From: Termitomyces sp. T153
Lineage: Eukaryota; Basidiomycota; Agaricomycetes; Agaricales; Lyophyllaceae
Assembly: GCA_018296165.2 (NCBI GenBank)
Contig: JACKQL020000176.1
Location: 1 to 64,000, forward strand
Direction of reading: 5' to 3'
Length of the DNA: 64,000 nucleotides
The notes beneath the pieces are model-generated. The model was given only the letters and a program-made list of their open reading frames with translations. It searched no databases and was not told the origin of the DNA. This document shows positions 11,401-22,281 of the stretch, one piece after another; position 1 is the stretch's first letter; every line of letters starts with the position of its first letter. A program made the translations under genes and the position numbers.

Positions 11401-12450
11401 TCCAGAGTAGTTGTCAATGAATTGGCAATAAAAGTTAGCAAACCCCAGAAATGACTGTATCTCTTTGACATTTTGTGGTGGGGGCCAGTTAAGGATGGTC
11501 TCAACCTTGGTGGGGTCCATGCATATACCATCAGGAGTGATGATAACTCTGAGTTATTTGACCTTCCTCATGTGGAAAGAGCATTTCTTGGGTTTGGCAT
11601 GAAGGTAGTGTTCTTGGAGTCATTCTAGGATGCAGTGGACATGCTCTGAATGCTCCTCTGGTGAATTTAAGTAGATCAGGATGTCATCCAGGTATACAAT
11701 AACAAAGACATCATTCATGTCATGGAAGATATCATTCATGAAGTACTGGAAAGTGGTGGGGGAGTTAGTCATTCTGAAGGGCATTACTAGATACTCAAAG
11801 AGGCTATAGTGAGTGTGAAAGGCAGTCTTCCATTCATGCTCCAGAGCAATCTGGACATTGTTGTAGCCAGAGTGGAAGTCTATTTTTGTGTAGATCTTGG
11901 CACTGCAGAGGCAGTCAACAAGGTCTCCAATCAAGGGGAGGGGGTACTGGTTCTTTTTGGTGACTTTATTGAGTCCCTAGTAATCAACATGGAGTCAGAG
12001 TGACCCATCCTTCTTCTTGGCAAATAGGACTGGAGTGCTGGTGGCAGAGATCAATGGGTGTATGAAACCTTTGCTGAGCATGTTGTCAAGGTAGTCCTTC
12101 AGGGCCTGGAGTTTGACCTTGGACATGTTGTAGATTTGCCAAATGGGGGTGAGGTGCCTTCTTCAAGTTCAATTTTGTGATCATAGGAGTGATGTGGAGG
12201 AAGTTCTTTTGCACTCCCTTCAGAGAATACATCAGCAAATTCATGATATTCCAGGGGAACTGCTTTATATAGGATCTGTTTCTCTGTTTTGCACTCTGGC
12301 AGGGTAGTTTCTGTGTGGAGATACTCTTCTAGCACAGCTGGCATGATTTGCAGTTGGAAGGTGGAGTTGCCATCTTGCAAAATGCATGTGAAGGGGATGG
12401 CACTGATGATTTTGATGTTGAGATCTCTGGAATTGATGGGAGTGGGCAAT
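8452..12450 (-). pseudogene. Family A pol: RT, RNase H, integrase
   Basis: Degenerate pol gene read right to left. The segment before RT (12,450-12,100) has the EYHEFADVFSEGSAKELPPH block that commonly precedes gypsy RT. RT follows at 11,934-11,620 with an intact YLDD box at 11683-11694, then RNase H at 11,376-11,013. RNase H is cut after NLQYF by a foreign insertion and resumes at about 9,855 with TTKQLS. Integrase follows: the HHCC end (RACKPCLQAKVPHHCP at about 9,310), a core with MDHIVKLP, and YHPETDRHTE near 8,930. A tail (about 8,590-8,460, KLDHKRLGPFKVL) resembles the post-integrase region. No chromodomain was found. Stops and frameshifts make it inactive. Confidence 0.8.
9855..11013. 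other. Unclassified ~1.16 kb non-coding insertion in family A RNase H
   Basis: The RNase H coding sequence stops at about 11,013 (QYF) and resumes at about 9,855 (TTKQLS). Between them is A/G-rich sequence with no long open frame and no recognisable gene. It carries recurrent short words such as TTGCTAA and CACTAGT/ACTAGC. I see no clear terminal inverted repeat or tail. It may be a non-autonomous DNA transposon or a solo LTR of an unrecognised family. Confidence 0.5.
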
Positions 12451-15400
12451 GGGGTGGCAGCAGCTGGGTCTGGAGTGGTGGTGTGGTTGTTTGGAGGAGT
12501 TGGGCATTGTTAGTTGGGGTACTGCAGACCTTTGTACTGACTCCAGGGTATGTTGGGGGGCAGCCATTGAGACTTACTCAAGGGGGACCAAGGTGGAGGT
12601 GCATCATCTTCATTGTCTTGGCCACCATTGAAGGTTGAAGGGCTTTGAGTTGCTCCAGAGGTGCTGGCATTGGGGTTGGGGGTGTCAAAATCCAAGGTGG
12701 ACTGGACATGGAGGGGGATGGTAGCTGCTAGACTTGCTTTGGGACTGGGGAATTACATGGTGAGGTTCCTCCAGTTGATGTTGGGGTTGACATTCTGCAG
12801 CCATGAAAGTCTGAGCACAATCAGAGTCAACGGGGGGAGCTGGGTAATAAGAAGCTGAGCCTGGAACTTTAAGTTGTTGTCAAGGGTGAGGGTGTTGTTG
12901 TGGTATTGAGTAATTCCTATTGTGGTGGGGCTCCCATAGAAGAGTTGGAGCTTGAGGAATTTGTTGAGTTGTCAAGGTCATTGTGTCAGAGGTCAAGCTG
13001 GCTGCTGATGAATGTGCCAGAGGTGCTGCTATTGACAAGGGTGAGGAGAACTGCTGGTGAGCTGTTGAGTTGGATGTTGATGACAAATGACCACATGGAT
13101 CTCAAGCAGAGCTGTGGGGGGTCCAGGGTTTGTCAGTCATACCTTTAGGGTTCTCAGAAGGAGTGAGATGTTAAAAAGGACTGGTCCAGAGTTGATCAGG
13201 TTGTTCCAGTCAAGGTGGAGAGTGAGGCTGGGCTAGTCAATGCATAGATTGGTGGAGCAGGGCTATGGTAAGCCTAGGACAATGGAGGCAGAGGGGTGTA
13301 GTTTAGTGATGAGTAGTCAGAGGTCTTGGTGTTATTCATTGGCAAAGGTCACAGTTGTTCATGCAGTGTGTAATATCCTTGGCAGAAGTGGGGTTGCCGT
13401 TAAAGAGTTTGAGGAGAATTGGAGTGGGGAGAGACTAGAGGTGTTGGAGTGAGTGCTGCCAGGGATTTGTTGATGAAGTTATCTGTGGTGCTGCTGTTGA
13501 CTAGTATGGGGATGGGGCTGTTGGAGAAGGGGAGGGTGGTGCAGAGGAGGAGGATGTGGAAGGAGTGGGAAGGGAGGTGTGATGGGAGGTTGTTTGGAGC
13601 AAGTACTATTGTGCAGAGGAGTATGGCCAGAGCAGAGAAGACATTGGGGTCATCTTCTCTGTTGATAGTCCATACAGCGCATCCCATTACCTGGCATTTA
13701 GGGCAACCACTGATAAAATGTTCCTGCTCACCACATAGGATGCATGTGCCCTCCTTTTGTTGTTTCTTCTGAGTCTCCTCTGGTATGTCAATCCAGGGCC
13801 TATTCCAAATCTTGTTTGTGCATAGGGCTTCTTGGTCATTGGCAGAGTCTGAAGCATCTTCAAGATTGTCAGAGTCAGCATTCCAGGGTTCCAGAGTCTC
13901 ATAGAGGTCAGCAGCATTGAGTTGAGCAGGGGGGGTGCTGTCCCAGAAGTTGATTGGTACTGGGAGGTCCTCATTCTAGAGGGAAACAGGGTGTGGAGTT
14001 GGTGGGGTTGGTAGGGATTGAGGGTTGGTTGCCATTGGTTGCTCCAGCCTGCCAGTTAGTGTTGCCAGAGGTGTTTCACATAGTTTGTGGTGCCATGTTC
14101 TTGCTCTGGTCTTCCCAGTAATGTTGGTTGATCTGTGTAATAAGTGCCTTGTATCCATGGTACATAGTTTGCTTGGGTGCAAGGCAGAGAACATCCTTGA
14201 TTTGTTGAGGCAGAGCATGGTGGAGGGCAAATCAGAGGGTGTTGTAATTCCACCCTGTTTCATAGGCCTCCCATTCAAATTGTATGATGAAGATCATGAA
14301 GTGTTCATTGTTGTGCATTTGGAGGTTGAAGAAATTCTCCTCTGCTTCCACTATGGTGTCAAAGATGCCAAACTTACTGGATACTTCCTGGGTGAAGACA
14401 AGCCAATTGGAGAGCATGGGATTGTTGGAGTCAAACTGGAGTAGTGCCATGTAGTGGTCAAAGGCAATGCCCTGCAAATATAACATGACAAAGGCTACTC
14501 ATGAGCTCTCAAGCTGGAAGGTAATAGGCTTAGCTTGGAACATGGTTAGGCACTGTGTTAGGAAGACTCTCCACTTCTGGAGATCACAACTAGTGAAGGG
14601 TTCAGGCTTTTGAATGTTGAGTTTTTCTTTCCAAGCCAGCACATTACAAGTGTTGTCCTGGGTGTTTTGAGTTCAGGGTGGGGGTCCAGCATTGTAATAG
14701 TAGTAGTAGTTGTTCCCATTTCTGCACTGAGGGGGGAAGTTGTCCATGGCCAGGCTCCATCCACCAGGAGGTCTGCTGTTGGGAGGCTCACCACTGGAGA
14801 GTTACCCTACATTGCCTGGGGGAGGCCCTGGGGCCCATTGAGGGGGAGGGGGTCCTCTAAGAGTGGGGGGTCCAAAGTAATTGGTGTCAGCAGGGGGGTT
14901 GGGTATTAGAGTGGGCAGGGGACAAGAGGGGCTGATGGGGAGAGGGGGTTGAGGTGCTCTGGGGCCCATAGATTGCCTTGGGGGGACTGGGGCATTTTGG
15001 TGGGGTAGAGAGGAGTCTGTCTCAGGGAGGGCCATTGTGTGAGGCAGTCATTGCCAGAGTTGCCAGGCTTGTTAATGTAGAAGAGAGTTTGATTGTTGTT
15101 GTCAATATGCAGGGTGGCCATTGGGTACAAGGTTCAGTGGGTTGGTCCCATGTATAGAAGGTGCTGGGGACAGAGTTTGCCCAAGGGCAAGCAGAGAGGG
15201 CCAGGGTGTGAGCAGCAGGTTGGTCAAACAATTCCCCTGTGGGGTTGAGGCTTCTCAAGATATTGGATGCCATGTTAAGCTCTTCCTGCTGGCAGGGAAT
15301 GGGAGGCAGGGCTTTGATTTGTGCTCCAACAGGTTCCTTGCATTGCATATAGAAGGAGTGAGAGGTGTCCAGAGGGTCTTCAAACAGGTGGGGGTTTGGA

Positions 15401-15985
15401 CTGGTGTGGATTTCTTCAACTAAGGTGCGGAGCTTGTTTTGTAAATTGGTGTCAATTCCCAGGGTGCCTTGCATAGTTTTGGAGAGGTTTCCCCCTGCAG
15501 GTAGCATTTGTAAAAGTCAAGGAGCCTGTCCACCCAAACCTCTGGAGTTGCAGGGGTGTCAGGGTAGTTTAAGTTGATGAGGAGGGTGCAGGCATGTCTT
15601 GTGAACTCTGCAGGAGAGAGGCAGAGAAAGCAGAGGACTTCATCATGCTGCTGGACATAGGCCTTAACCCATTGCTGTCTGAGGAAGGAGGGGATTTGAG
15701 TGGGAAATGGCAATCAAGGGGGGATATAATTATCTGGGTGCTCTGGAGGGGCTGGGGCTGCAGCAGGAACTGGGTATGCATAGTAGTGAGCAGGTGGAAG
15801 ATAGGTGGGGTTGGGGGGGGTGTGGAGTATTCTCCAGAGTACATGCAGGGGTAATTGCCATTGGTGGTGAATGTTGGTGGGTGGCACTAGCCCAGAGGTA
15901 TTCCCTGGCTGATGGAGGGAGCATAAAATGCCTGGTTGGGCTCAGGGGTCTAATGGCAGGGAATGTACTGATCTGCAGGTGGGCC
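12451..15985 (-). pseudogene. Family A gag and tandem protease-like region
   Basis: Right to left: a proline-rich N-terminal region (about 15,985-14,800), a gag core recognisable by its conserved block (14,486-14,232, DHYMALLQF, FGIFDTIVEAEENFFNLQM, EAYETGWNYN), and a CCHC zinc knuckle near 13,770-13,700 (CILCGEQEHFISGC). A first retropepsin-like motif at about 13,510 reads NSSTTDNFINKS and a second near 13,040 reads NSSTSGTFISSQ. In the + strand relative at 1-1,615 the second motif is DSGASGTFVSNQ, so the change to NSST here is three G-to-A transitions that destroy the catalytic Asp. Many stops are present. In an active element gag packages RNA and the protease matures the polyprotein. Confidence 0.7.
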
Positions 15986-16113
15986 TGAGTAGAATGGGGC
16001 ATATTGGTTTTTAGGGACTAGCTAACCATAAATGTTGGTTAGGTAGCCAGCAGGGTTGTATGCAGGGTTGTATGCAGACATCAAGAATGGGGTAAGGGAG
16101 AGTCTTGATATTA

Positions 16114-17173
16114 TGTCAGGTTCCACTGACTATGGAGCTCAGCTATACTGGAGGAGTCCTTACTAGGTGGATGCAATGTCCTGTGCTTATAACCTAGTAT
16201 TCTAGGGTTGGTGCAGACTAGAGGGACTTGCAAAGGGAAGCCAAGGGAAGTGGTCCAAGCAAGTCTGGAGTGGTCCAGGGAAGTCTAAGACCAAGTATAT
16301 TAAATGTTGGGCTTGGGCAGGTGTCAGGAACAAGTTCATAGGCATGCAAATAGACTGTGGGGCAAGTGGAGGCTTTGTAAATGATGGGAGCAGAGCTGGA
16401 GTTTGATGGGGGATCAATCAAGACTTGATGAGTTCTGGGGCTGAGTGAAAAGCGAGGTCTAGAGTTGTTATAAGAATGTTTGGGGGTTGTAGTGCATGCG
16501 CAGAGTTTGTACTGATGTTGGAGGTGAGAAGAACTTAGGGAAACAAAGGAAATGGAGACAATTGAGGCAAGACAGAGGCAAGACAAGATGAGACTGAGAA
16601 AAGAGATAGATTTGAGACTAAAAATAGAAATAGAGACAGAAAGAACACAAGACACAAGTAACCAGTTAATGTAATATCAAGACTAGAGTATGAGGTGCTA
16701 CTCTATGACTTATATACTGACTACTGGAGAGCTCTGGGGGACAGTGGGTGTGGCAGCAGGGCTACTGAGTGTGCAGAGTCAATAGGTGTCAGTTGTATCA
16801 GAAGGCAGACTGTGGCAATATTTTGATGGGATCAGTTGGGGATGCGAGCCACTCTGGGGTCATCATAATGCTCTGGAGTAGGTTGGACAAGCCAGGGAGA
16901 TGAGTTGGTGATGTATGCCAGAGTCAGGAACAGTGAGGGAGGGTCTCAGAGGCTTGGGGGAGTCAAGGGAAGTGTTGATGGCTGTGGAGAAGGTGTTGGA
17001 GTTAGCCAGGGGGCTGTTGGGGTTTGCCAGAGAAGTGTCAGAGTTACTTGAAGTGGGCGCTAAGAGTGTACAATGGTTGGGGGGTTCAACAGGGCATCAG
17101 GGGGAGCCCTGGGGAGGCGAGCAGGTTGGAAACAATGTTTGGGGGTCCAGGGGGTGGGTTGTGGGTTGTGACA
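16114..17173 (-). repeat. Family A LTR (5' LTR of the - strand element)
   Basis: 1,060 bp with TGTCA/TGACA ends, the partner of 7,527-8,451. Just inside the element, the strand-corrected sequence reads TAATATCAAGACTC. This resembles a TGGTATCA-type tRNA primer-binding site carrying two G-to-A transitions, but the match is only suggestive. Confidence 0.8.
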
Positions 17174-17284
17174 GGTGTTCCATCAATGTTGAATACTGGA
17201 ATGGGCTTGAAAGTGGCTGTGTAGTCAGGCCATAGTGCTTGACAAACTCCAAGTCCAAGAACAGTCCTGTCACTCTGCTGTCTA

Positions 17285-17290
<6 letters not shown>

Positions 17291-17333
<43 letters not shown>

Positions 17334-18190
17334 TTCATTTTATTTGTTTCAAGACCTATTTTTACATGGAATAATCCTTGAACATTGTGTCCTAGGTCCT
17401 GCAGTATGTAATGGGGAGTGGTAATTACAGACACTCCAGCTAGTTCTCTGGCCCGATTCCTTTTCAGCTGATGCCGGTTATGCCTCATAGCCACTTTTAC
17501 TACAATTTGACTTTGTCAGAGTTCATACTACTTCCCACCCTAAGTCCCACACTATCTGCCATTAACATGCTGTCCCAATTTCTAAATCCAGCTATACTCT
17601 GCAGGGCTTACTGAGTGTGTGTTGGTTTGTTCCATGAAGAACTCCGCTTCCAGCTCTAAGCTCCCATTCTGTCACACTAGTAAGGGTGTCATGACACACC
17701 CTTCCCTCCCACACCCAATCAAACTGGCAACTGCAGTAATTACCTCACCAAACCATCTGATGGACCACACAGTAACTTTGGCAGCCTGATCAAACTATTG
17801 ACTCCTATCCTCTTGCCTACCCATACCTCAACCCACTTGGTCAGCAAGGACTCTGAGACCCTCTCCCAAATCCATTGAGCCAGGGAAACCATCTGTTTTT
17901 GTCATCTGGTCATGAGCATGGTGGTCACCATGCCTCATTGTATCATGTGCTGATTGGTCATTCCAGGGTGGCCTGACCAACAAAGCCTTCCTAATCATCA
18001 TGTGCAGGTGGTGGCTTTCTGGTGGCATTGAAGAACCCATGTGGTGTCTAAGGTGTTTTCTGCCAAAGGCTACAGTGCATACCATGTCCATTTCAGCTGA
18101 GGGTTGAACCCCAACCTCCAGGTTAGGTGCTTGCCACTTGGAATCACATGATCCCTAAGGACACCATAGTGCCAGCTGAGCCACCATGCC
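17291..18190 (-). mobile_element. tRNA-derived SINE with 16 bp target duplication
   Basis: A 900 bp insertion bounded by identical 16 bp direct repeats CTGCTGTCTAAGAGAG at 17275-17290 and 18191-18206. On the - strand the element starts at 18190 with GGCATGGTGGCTCAGCTGG. A perfect RNA polymerase III A box, TGGCTCAGCTGG, lies at 18183-18172 and a B box, GGTTCAACCC, at 18110-18101, about 61 bp downstream. The 3' end is a long (CT)n/(CTTT)-type tail, seen on the + strand as AGAGAG repeats from 17,291 to about 17,333. A tRNA-like head, simple-repeat tail and long target duplication are hallmarks of LINE-mobilised SINEs. No coding capacity was seen. The ~740 bp body is unusually long and has no recognised origin. 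Confidence 0.8.
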
Positions 18191-18732
18191 CTGCTGTCTA
18201 AGAGAGCAGTGACCCAGCAAGTTTGCTGGGTGTCCATAGTCTTGATTTCTACATTGAGGTGCAATGATTTTGCAGATGGGCTTGAGGCCATTAAGTACTG
18301 CCAGGGCAGTTGGCACTCCCAGGCAGGGCAGCACTAGCAGGGCCTAGCTGGCTTTGGGGGGGCTTGGCTTGGACTCTAGAGTTGGTGTTTGTATGTCTGG
18401 AGGAGAAAACTGAGGTTCTTCTGTCTTAGAATGAGAGGCATCAGAGAAGGCAATTTCTTTTCTATTGACAGACATGAGAACCCATTGGTACTCAGCAATC
18501 TGCCATAGAGAGGTAGCATACCTCTAGACTAAAAGTGCAATGTTGTGCAAAGTGCCTGGGCTTCTAGCATCCCCTGCACAGTAGCAGTGCAGTGCAGAGC
18601 TGTTGGGCTGTGTCCATGTCCATGGGGATGCCTGGCAGCAAGGGGCACAGCATGGGGATGGCCAGAGTAGGGGCAGGCATTGGGTGAGCAGGTGCAGGGT
18701 ACTAGAGGCTGGTGACTGGTGTAGGGCACTGT

Positions 18733-18803
18733 AGTGATCTGGAACCTGTGGAAGTGATCTGGAACCTGTGGAAGTGATCTGTGCCTGTGGGAATGATCTG
18801 GAA
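18733..18803 (+). repeat. 20 bp minisatellite, about 3.5 units
   Basis: Tandem units of AGTGATCTGGAACCTGTGGA at 18733 and 18753, followed by diverged units, in the gag remains of copy B3. Confidence 0.8.
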
Positions 18804-19753
18804 CAGGAAAAGCGGTCCTAGAGGTGGCTAAAACCTGGATGTGGCTGAAACAGGACTGTGGCTAAGATCTGGGGGTGTGGCTGAGATCTAGAGAGGGACT
18901 GTGTAGAATCTGAGGTTGGATAATGGTGAAGGGAAGGGGGGAATGGAATGGGTCATGACAGCTACCTCATACTATGAAGTGATCTTCTTGTTGTCTAGTG
19001 GCCCTCTGAGGTTGTCAATACATTCTACTAATGTGGGGTGCAGGCCATCCTGGAACATGAGGCATAGTTGAAGACTGTCAGGGTAGGTGGCTAGCTCAAC
19101 AAGAAAACTCCACATGAAAGTCCTTCTCAAAGGCAGCTCAGTCTGGAAAACTTCCAACACCTCTGGGGCAATGGAAAACTCACAATGCATAGGTGGAGGC
19201 ACATCCAGTCTTCATGTACAACTGTACCCAGGCTATTTTCAACATGTCAGAGTCAAAGGCATCCCTGCTGAGGTGGATGTAGGTGAGGCAGGACTGGAGG
19301 AAACATTACCTGCTGCAGCAAGCACCATTGTACACATCTGGAAGCACAGGGTATAGAATCTGCAGTCATAGGGTCATCAGAGCTGCAGAGACAGATACAG
19401 AAGCAGTCAGGGTAGGTTCCTCATCCAGGGGAGGTGCAGAGATAGGGGGTAGGCACTTGAGCAGTGCCTGGAGTGATTGGAAGATAAGATCTGTGGTTTG
19501 ACAGAGGGTGGAGAGTTCAGTTGTATAGTGAGTAAGAGATGATTGCATGAGTTGCACCTAGTTTTCTAGGTGTAGCAGGCAGGTCCAGGCTTGGTCCTGT
19601 GTAGCCAAAGCCTCCACAGGGGTGTCTGGGTTGGCAGGCTGAGACATAGAACTTTGTGGTGCTTAATCCTGGTGGGGAAGCAACAGATAGTGGCTCAGAG
19701 ATTCCCTGTAGCTATGAGGGGCATCCAGACCAATTTCAGGAGATTTATTCTGC

Positions 19754-20120
19754 TGTAAGGGTGACCTCTGGGGCAGTGGATCTGAGTCACACAGCTAGCA
19801 GAGGAGAATCCAAAGTATATTAGCAAGTAGACAAAGATACAAGCAGTAACTAATCACCTAGCAGAGGGGAATCTAAAGAAAACAAGTCTAAGAATCCCTG
19901 CTGCTTGGTGGAGTGCATCAGTGGACAGCAAAAGCATGGGAGTGACTGTACAGAAGGCCAGAGCTAGCCCTAACCCTAGGAAGATGATCAGTGAGGTAAT
20001 ACAGAAATTTCTGTGGGTCTTTAGAGATCTCCATGTTCTGGAATGAGCCCTAAATACATCAAACAAGCTGCAAAGATGCTGGAACAAGTCATAGAGGTTG
20101 GAAATGGAAGTCTCCTGACA
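19754..20120 (-). repeat. 5' LTR of family B copy B3, subtype b1
   Basis: 367 bp; on the - strand it begins TGTCAGGAGACTTCC at 20120 and ends CCTTACA at 19754, matching 5,840-6,189. It directly abuts a + strand RT fragment at 20121, within the codons of the NCYPLPL block, so this element inserted into an older family B copy. Confidence 0.85.
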
Positions 20121-21215
20121 CTACCCCTTGCCACTGATCTTTGAAGTTATCAACAATCCTTGAGGTGCACACTACTTCACCAAGTTGGATGTCTATTGGG
20201 GTTACATTAATGTGCACATCAACAAAGGAGGTGAGTGGAAGGCAGCATTCAGAACTAACTCTTATTCTTTGGTCTCACTAATAGCCCAGCCACCTTCCAG
20301 ACTATGATGAATGACATCTTCTATGATCTGATTGTGGAAGGTGTTGTTTGTGTGTATCTTGATAATATCCTCATCTACATAAAAACTCTGGAGGAGCATT
20401 CGGTCATATGCATTGTCTTGGAATGCCTCTGCCAACACCAGCTCTATTTAAAGCCTGAGAAGTGCAAATTTTAGCAGACTAAGGTGGAGTACCTGGTTTT
20501 GATCATCTTGCATGGAATGGCTGAGATGGATCCCATTAAAGTGGTAGGTGTAGCAGAGTGGCCTGAGCCAAAGAACAAAAAGAAGTCCAGGCCTGTTTGG
20601 GCTTCATCAACTTCTACCAAAAGTTTGTTCAGGATTTCTCTCACCATGCTTGGCCTCTCTTTCACCTTACTGTAAAGAACAGAGCTTGAGCAGACCAAGG
20701 TTGAATACCTAGGTTTGATCATCTACATGGAATGCAGGAAGTACAGGCCTTTCTAGGGTTTGTTAACTTCTACCAGAGGTTCAGACAGGATTTGTCTCAC
20801 CATGCCCATCCCCTCTTTGACCTCACTGTCAAGAACACAGCATGGTGGTGGGAGCTCTCACAGCAAGCTGCCTTTGACACTGTCAAGCAAGCTGTTACAT
20901 CAAAACCCATCCTCCTGTTCCCAGATGATGACTCTCCCTTCTGTGTTGAAGCTGATAGCTCTGACTTTGTCACAGAAGCAGTGCTCTTCCAGCAGTCAAA
21001 GGAGGATGGCAAGTGGCATCCCATGGCCTTCTACTCCAAAAGCCTTAATGCAGTAGAATGGAATTACAAGATCCATGACAAGGAGATGCTTGCCATTATT
21101 TGATCTTTTGAAAAATGGTGGCATTTCCTTGAGGGCACATGGCATAAGTTTGAAGTCTGGACAGACCACAAGAACCTTGAGTACTTCCATATGGCTAAGA
21201 AGCCTGCTGGTCTAA
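20121..21215 (+). pseudogene. Ty3/gypsy family B copy B4: RT and RNase H fragment
   Basis: Begins mid-RT (CYPLPLIFEVINNP-like, 20,121-20,160), carries the active-site box YLDN at 20355-20366 (codons GAT AAT), and continues through RNase H (FCVEADSSDF, about 20,937) to DHKNLEYF (about 21,165-21,185). A partial tandem duplication is visible. The block containing EQTKVEYLGLII, EVQAFLGF and NFYQRF occurs at about 20,465-20,675 and again, with the middle deleted, at 20,690-20,850. Stops and frameshifts are frequent. Truncated at both ends. Confidence 0.75.
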
Positions 21216-21949
21216 ACATGTTTGACTGGCAATCACATGTAAAACAATTGGACTGCCATATCCACCTGAAGGGAAAGGAACTGCCAGTTATGGTGAACAT
21301 GCTGTAACTTGCCATATTATGAGATGCTACCCTGACATCTATCAACAGGCATGTGCCAAGCTTCCATGGGCAGGTGCTTATGAGTTACATAAACAAAGAA
21401 AATTAACAACCCTAGGTTCATCATTGAAACTGCAAGATGTCAACTATAGGAAAGTGCCAGTTTACAATAACTTATAAAGATGTAGATACAGTGCATATGA
21501 GGTCTACTTTTACATAAATAGGTCTGTGTAACTTGACATCATGTATACACACTAAGTTGGCACTGGAACCTGTTTCCATTGGTGAAATTGGAGGGAGAAA
21601 TGTGCTACACTATTCCTTTGACTGATTTTCCCAGCAATTTTTTTTTGATTATCAAGAGCCTATTTCCATTGATTGATATACATACATTCATCATTACCTA
21701 TATCTTTACTCTTTCTCATACAACTTATCACTTATATTTTTCTACAAGTTAAATTAATATAAAAGGCATCTACAGTGTCAAGTCTGACTTGAGAACTTAT
21801 CACTTGTATTGTTCTACAGCCTGACCCTATGTTAGACTTTAAACCTACCCTCTTGTTATACCATTACTTACTGCACTCAGTCATCTCAGTCCTGACAGTT
21901 ATAAGAAGTTTGATCATTGATTTGTTGTGCACCAGGAAAGATATCTGCT
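21216..21949. other. AT-rich intergenic sequence, no feature seen
   Basis: CpG-poor, AT-rich DNA between the B4 fragment and the start of duplication arm 1. No open frame, repeat or RNA gene could be supported. Confidence 0.5.
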
Positions 21950-22281
21950 ATATTCAGGACAAATCCAATCTAAATCCTTTCTTTGTGTCAGTCCACCACC
22001 TTGGGCTGCTTACATAACTTAGAGCTTAGCATAAATATGTCAAAGCTGGCATCTCAAAGGCATGATTGAGGGTTCAACTAATAACTTTTAATCATGACAA
22101 AGAAATGAATTTGATATCAATGAGAACAAGCAAATAAAAGAAAACAGTCATTGATTCTATATAGATTCAGTATATCAGACAAAGGCAGATCAAAGGGTGG
22201 TCAAGACTGATATTGAGTGTGAGATGAATGATCATTTGAACAAAAATGACTTAGAGCACATACAGTTCTTGAATTTCATGT

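Larger units (their letters stand above)
7527..17173 (-). mobile_element. Family A Ty3/gypsy retrotransposon with both LTRs
   Basis: Element of about 9.6 kb in - orientation. The two related ends (7,527-8,451 and 16,114-17,173) both begin TGTCAGGTTCCACTGA and finish TGACA when read on the + strand, which gives perfect TGTCA/TGACA termini. Between them, reading right to left, lie gag, zinc knuckle, two protease-like motifs, RT, RNase H and integrase. It contains a 1.16 kb non-coding insertion in RNase H. Flanks do not show a matching 5 bp duplication (GAAGG left, GGTGT right). The right flank is family B gag/protease sequence and the left flank is not, so one side has been rearranged since insertion. 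Confidence 0.8.
17174..19753 (-). pseudogene. Ty3/gypsy family B copy B3: gag and protease, interrupted by a SINE
   Basis: 5' part of a family B element reading right to left from its LTR. The leader (about 19,750-19,700) matches the one after the LTR at 46,189. Degenerate gag covers about 19,400-18,950. A CCHC zinc knuckle near 18,590-18,545 has a CGA-to-TGA stop inside it. The protease reads IKTMDTQQT then TALLDS at about 18,260-18,200 and is cut at the active site by the SINE (17,291-18,190). It resumes at 17,274 and continues to 17,174, where the family A LTR begins. Everything downstream (RT onward) is missing at this site. Confidence 0.75.

Noticed and set aside
16218..16655. 145-codon - strand frame in the family A LTR, with a relative at 58,353-58,808
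   Set aside because: Low-complexity Ser/Pro composition and location wholly inside an LTR; its similarity to the 58 kb frame is due to LTR homology, not a protein.
17291..17333. AG microsatellite as an independent simple repeat
   Set aside because: It sits exactly at the 3' end of the SINE, between the body and the target duplication, so it is the element's tail.
18101..18183. A genuine tRNA gene
   Set aside because: A and B boxes are present but the sequence does not fold into a cloverleaf with a recognisable anticodon arm; tail and target duplication identify a SINE.
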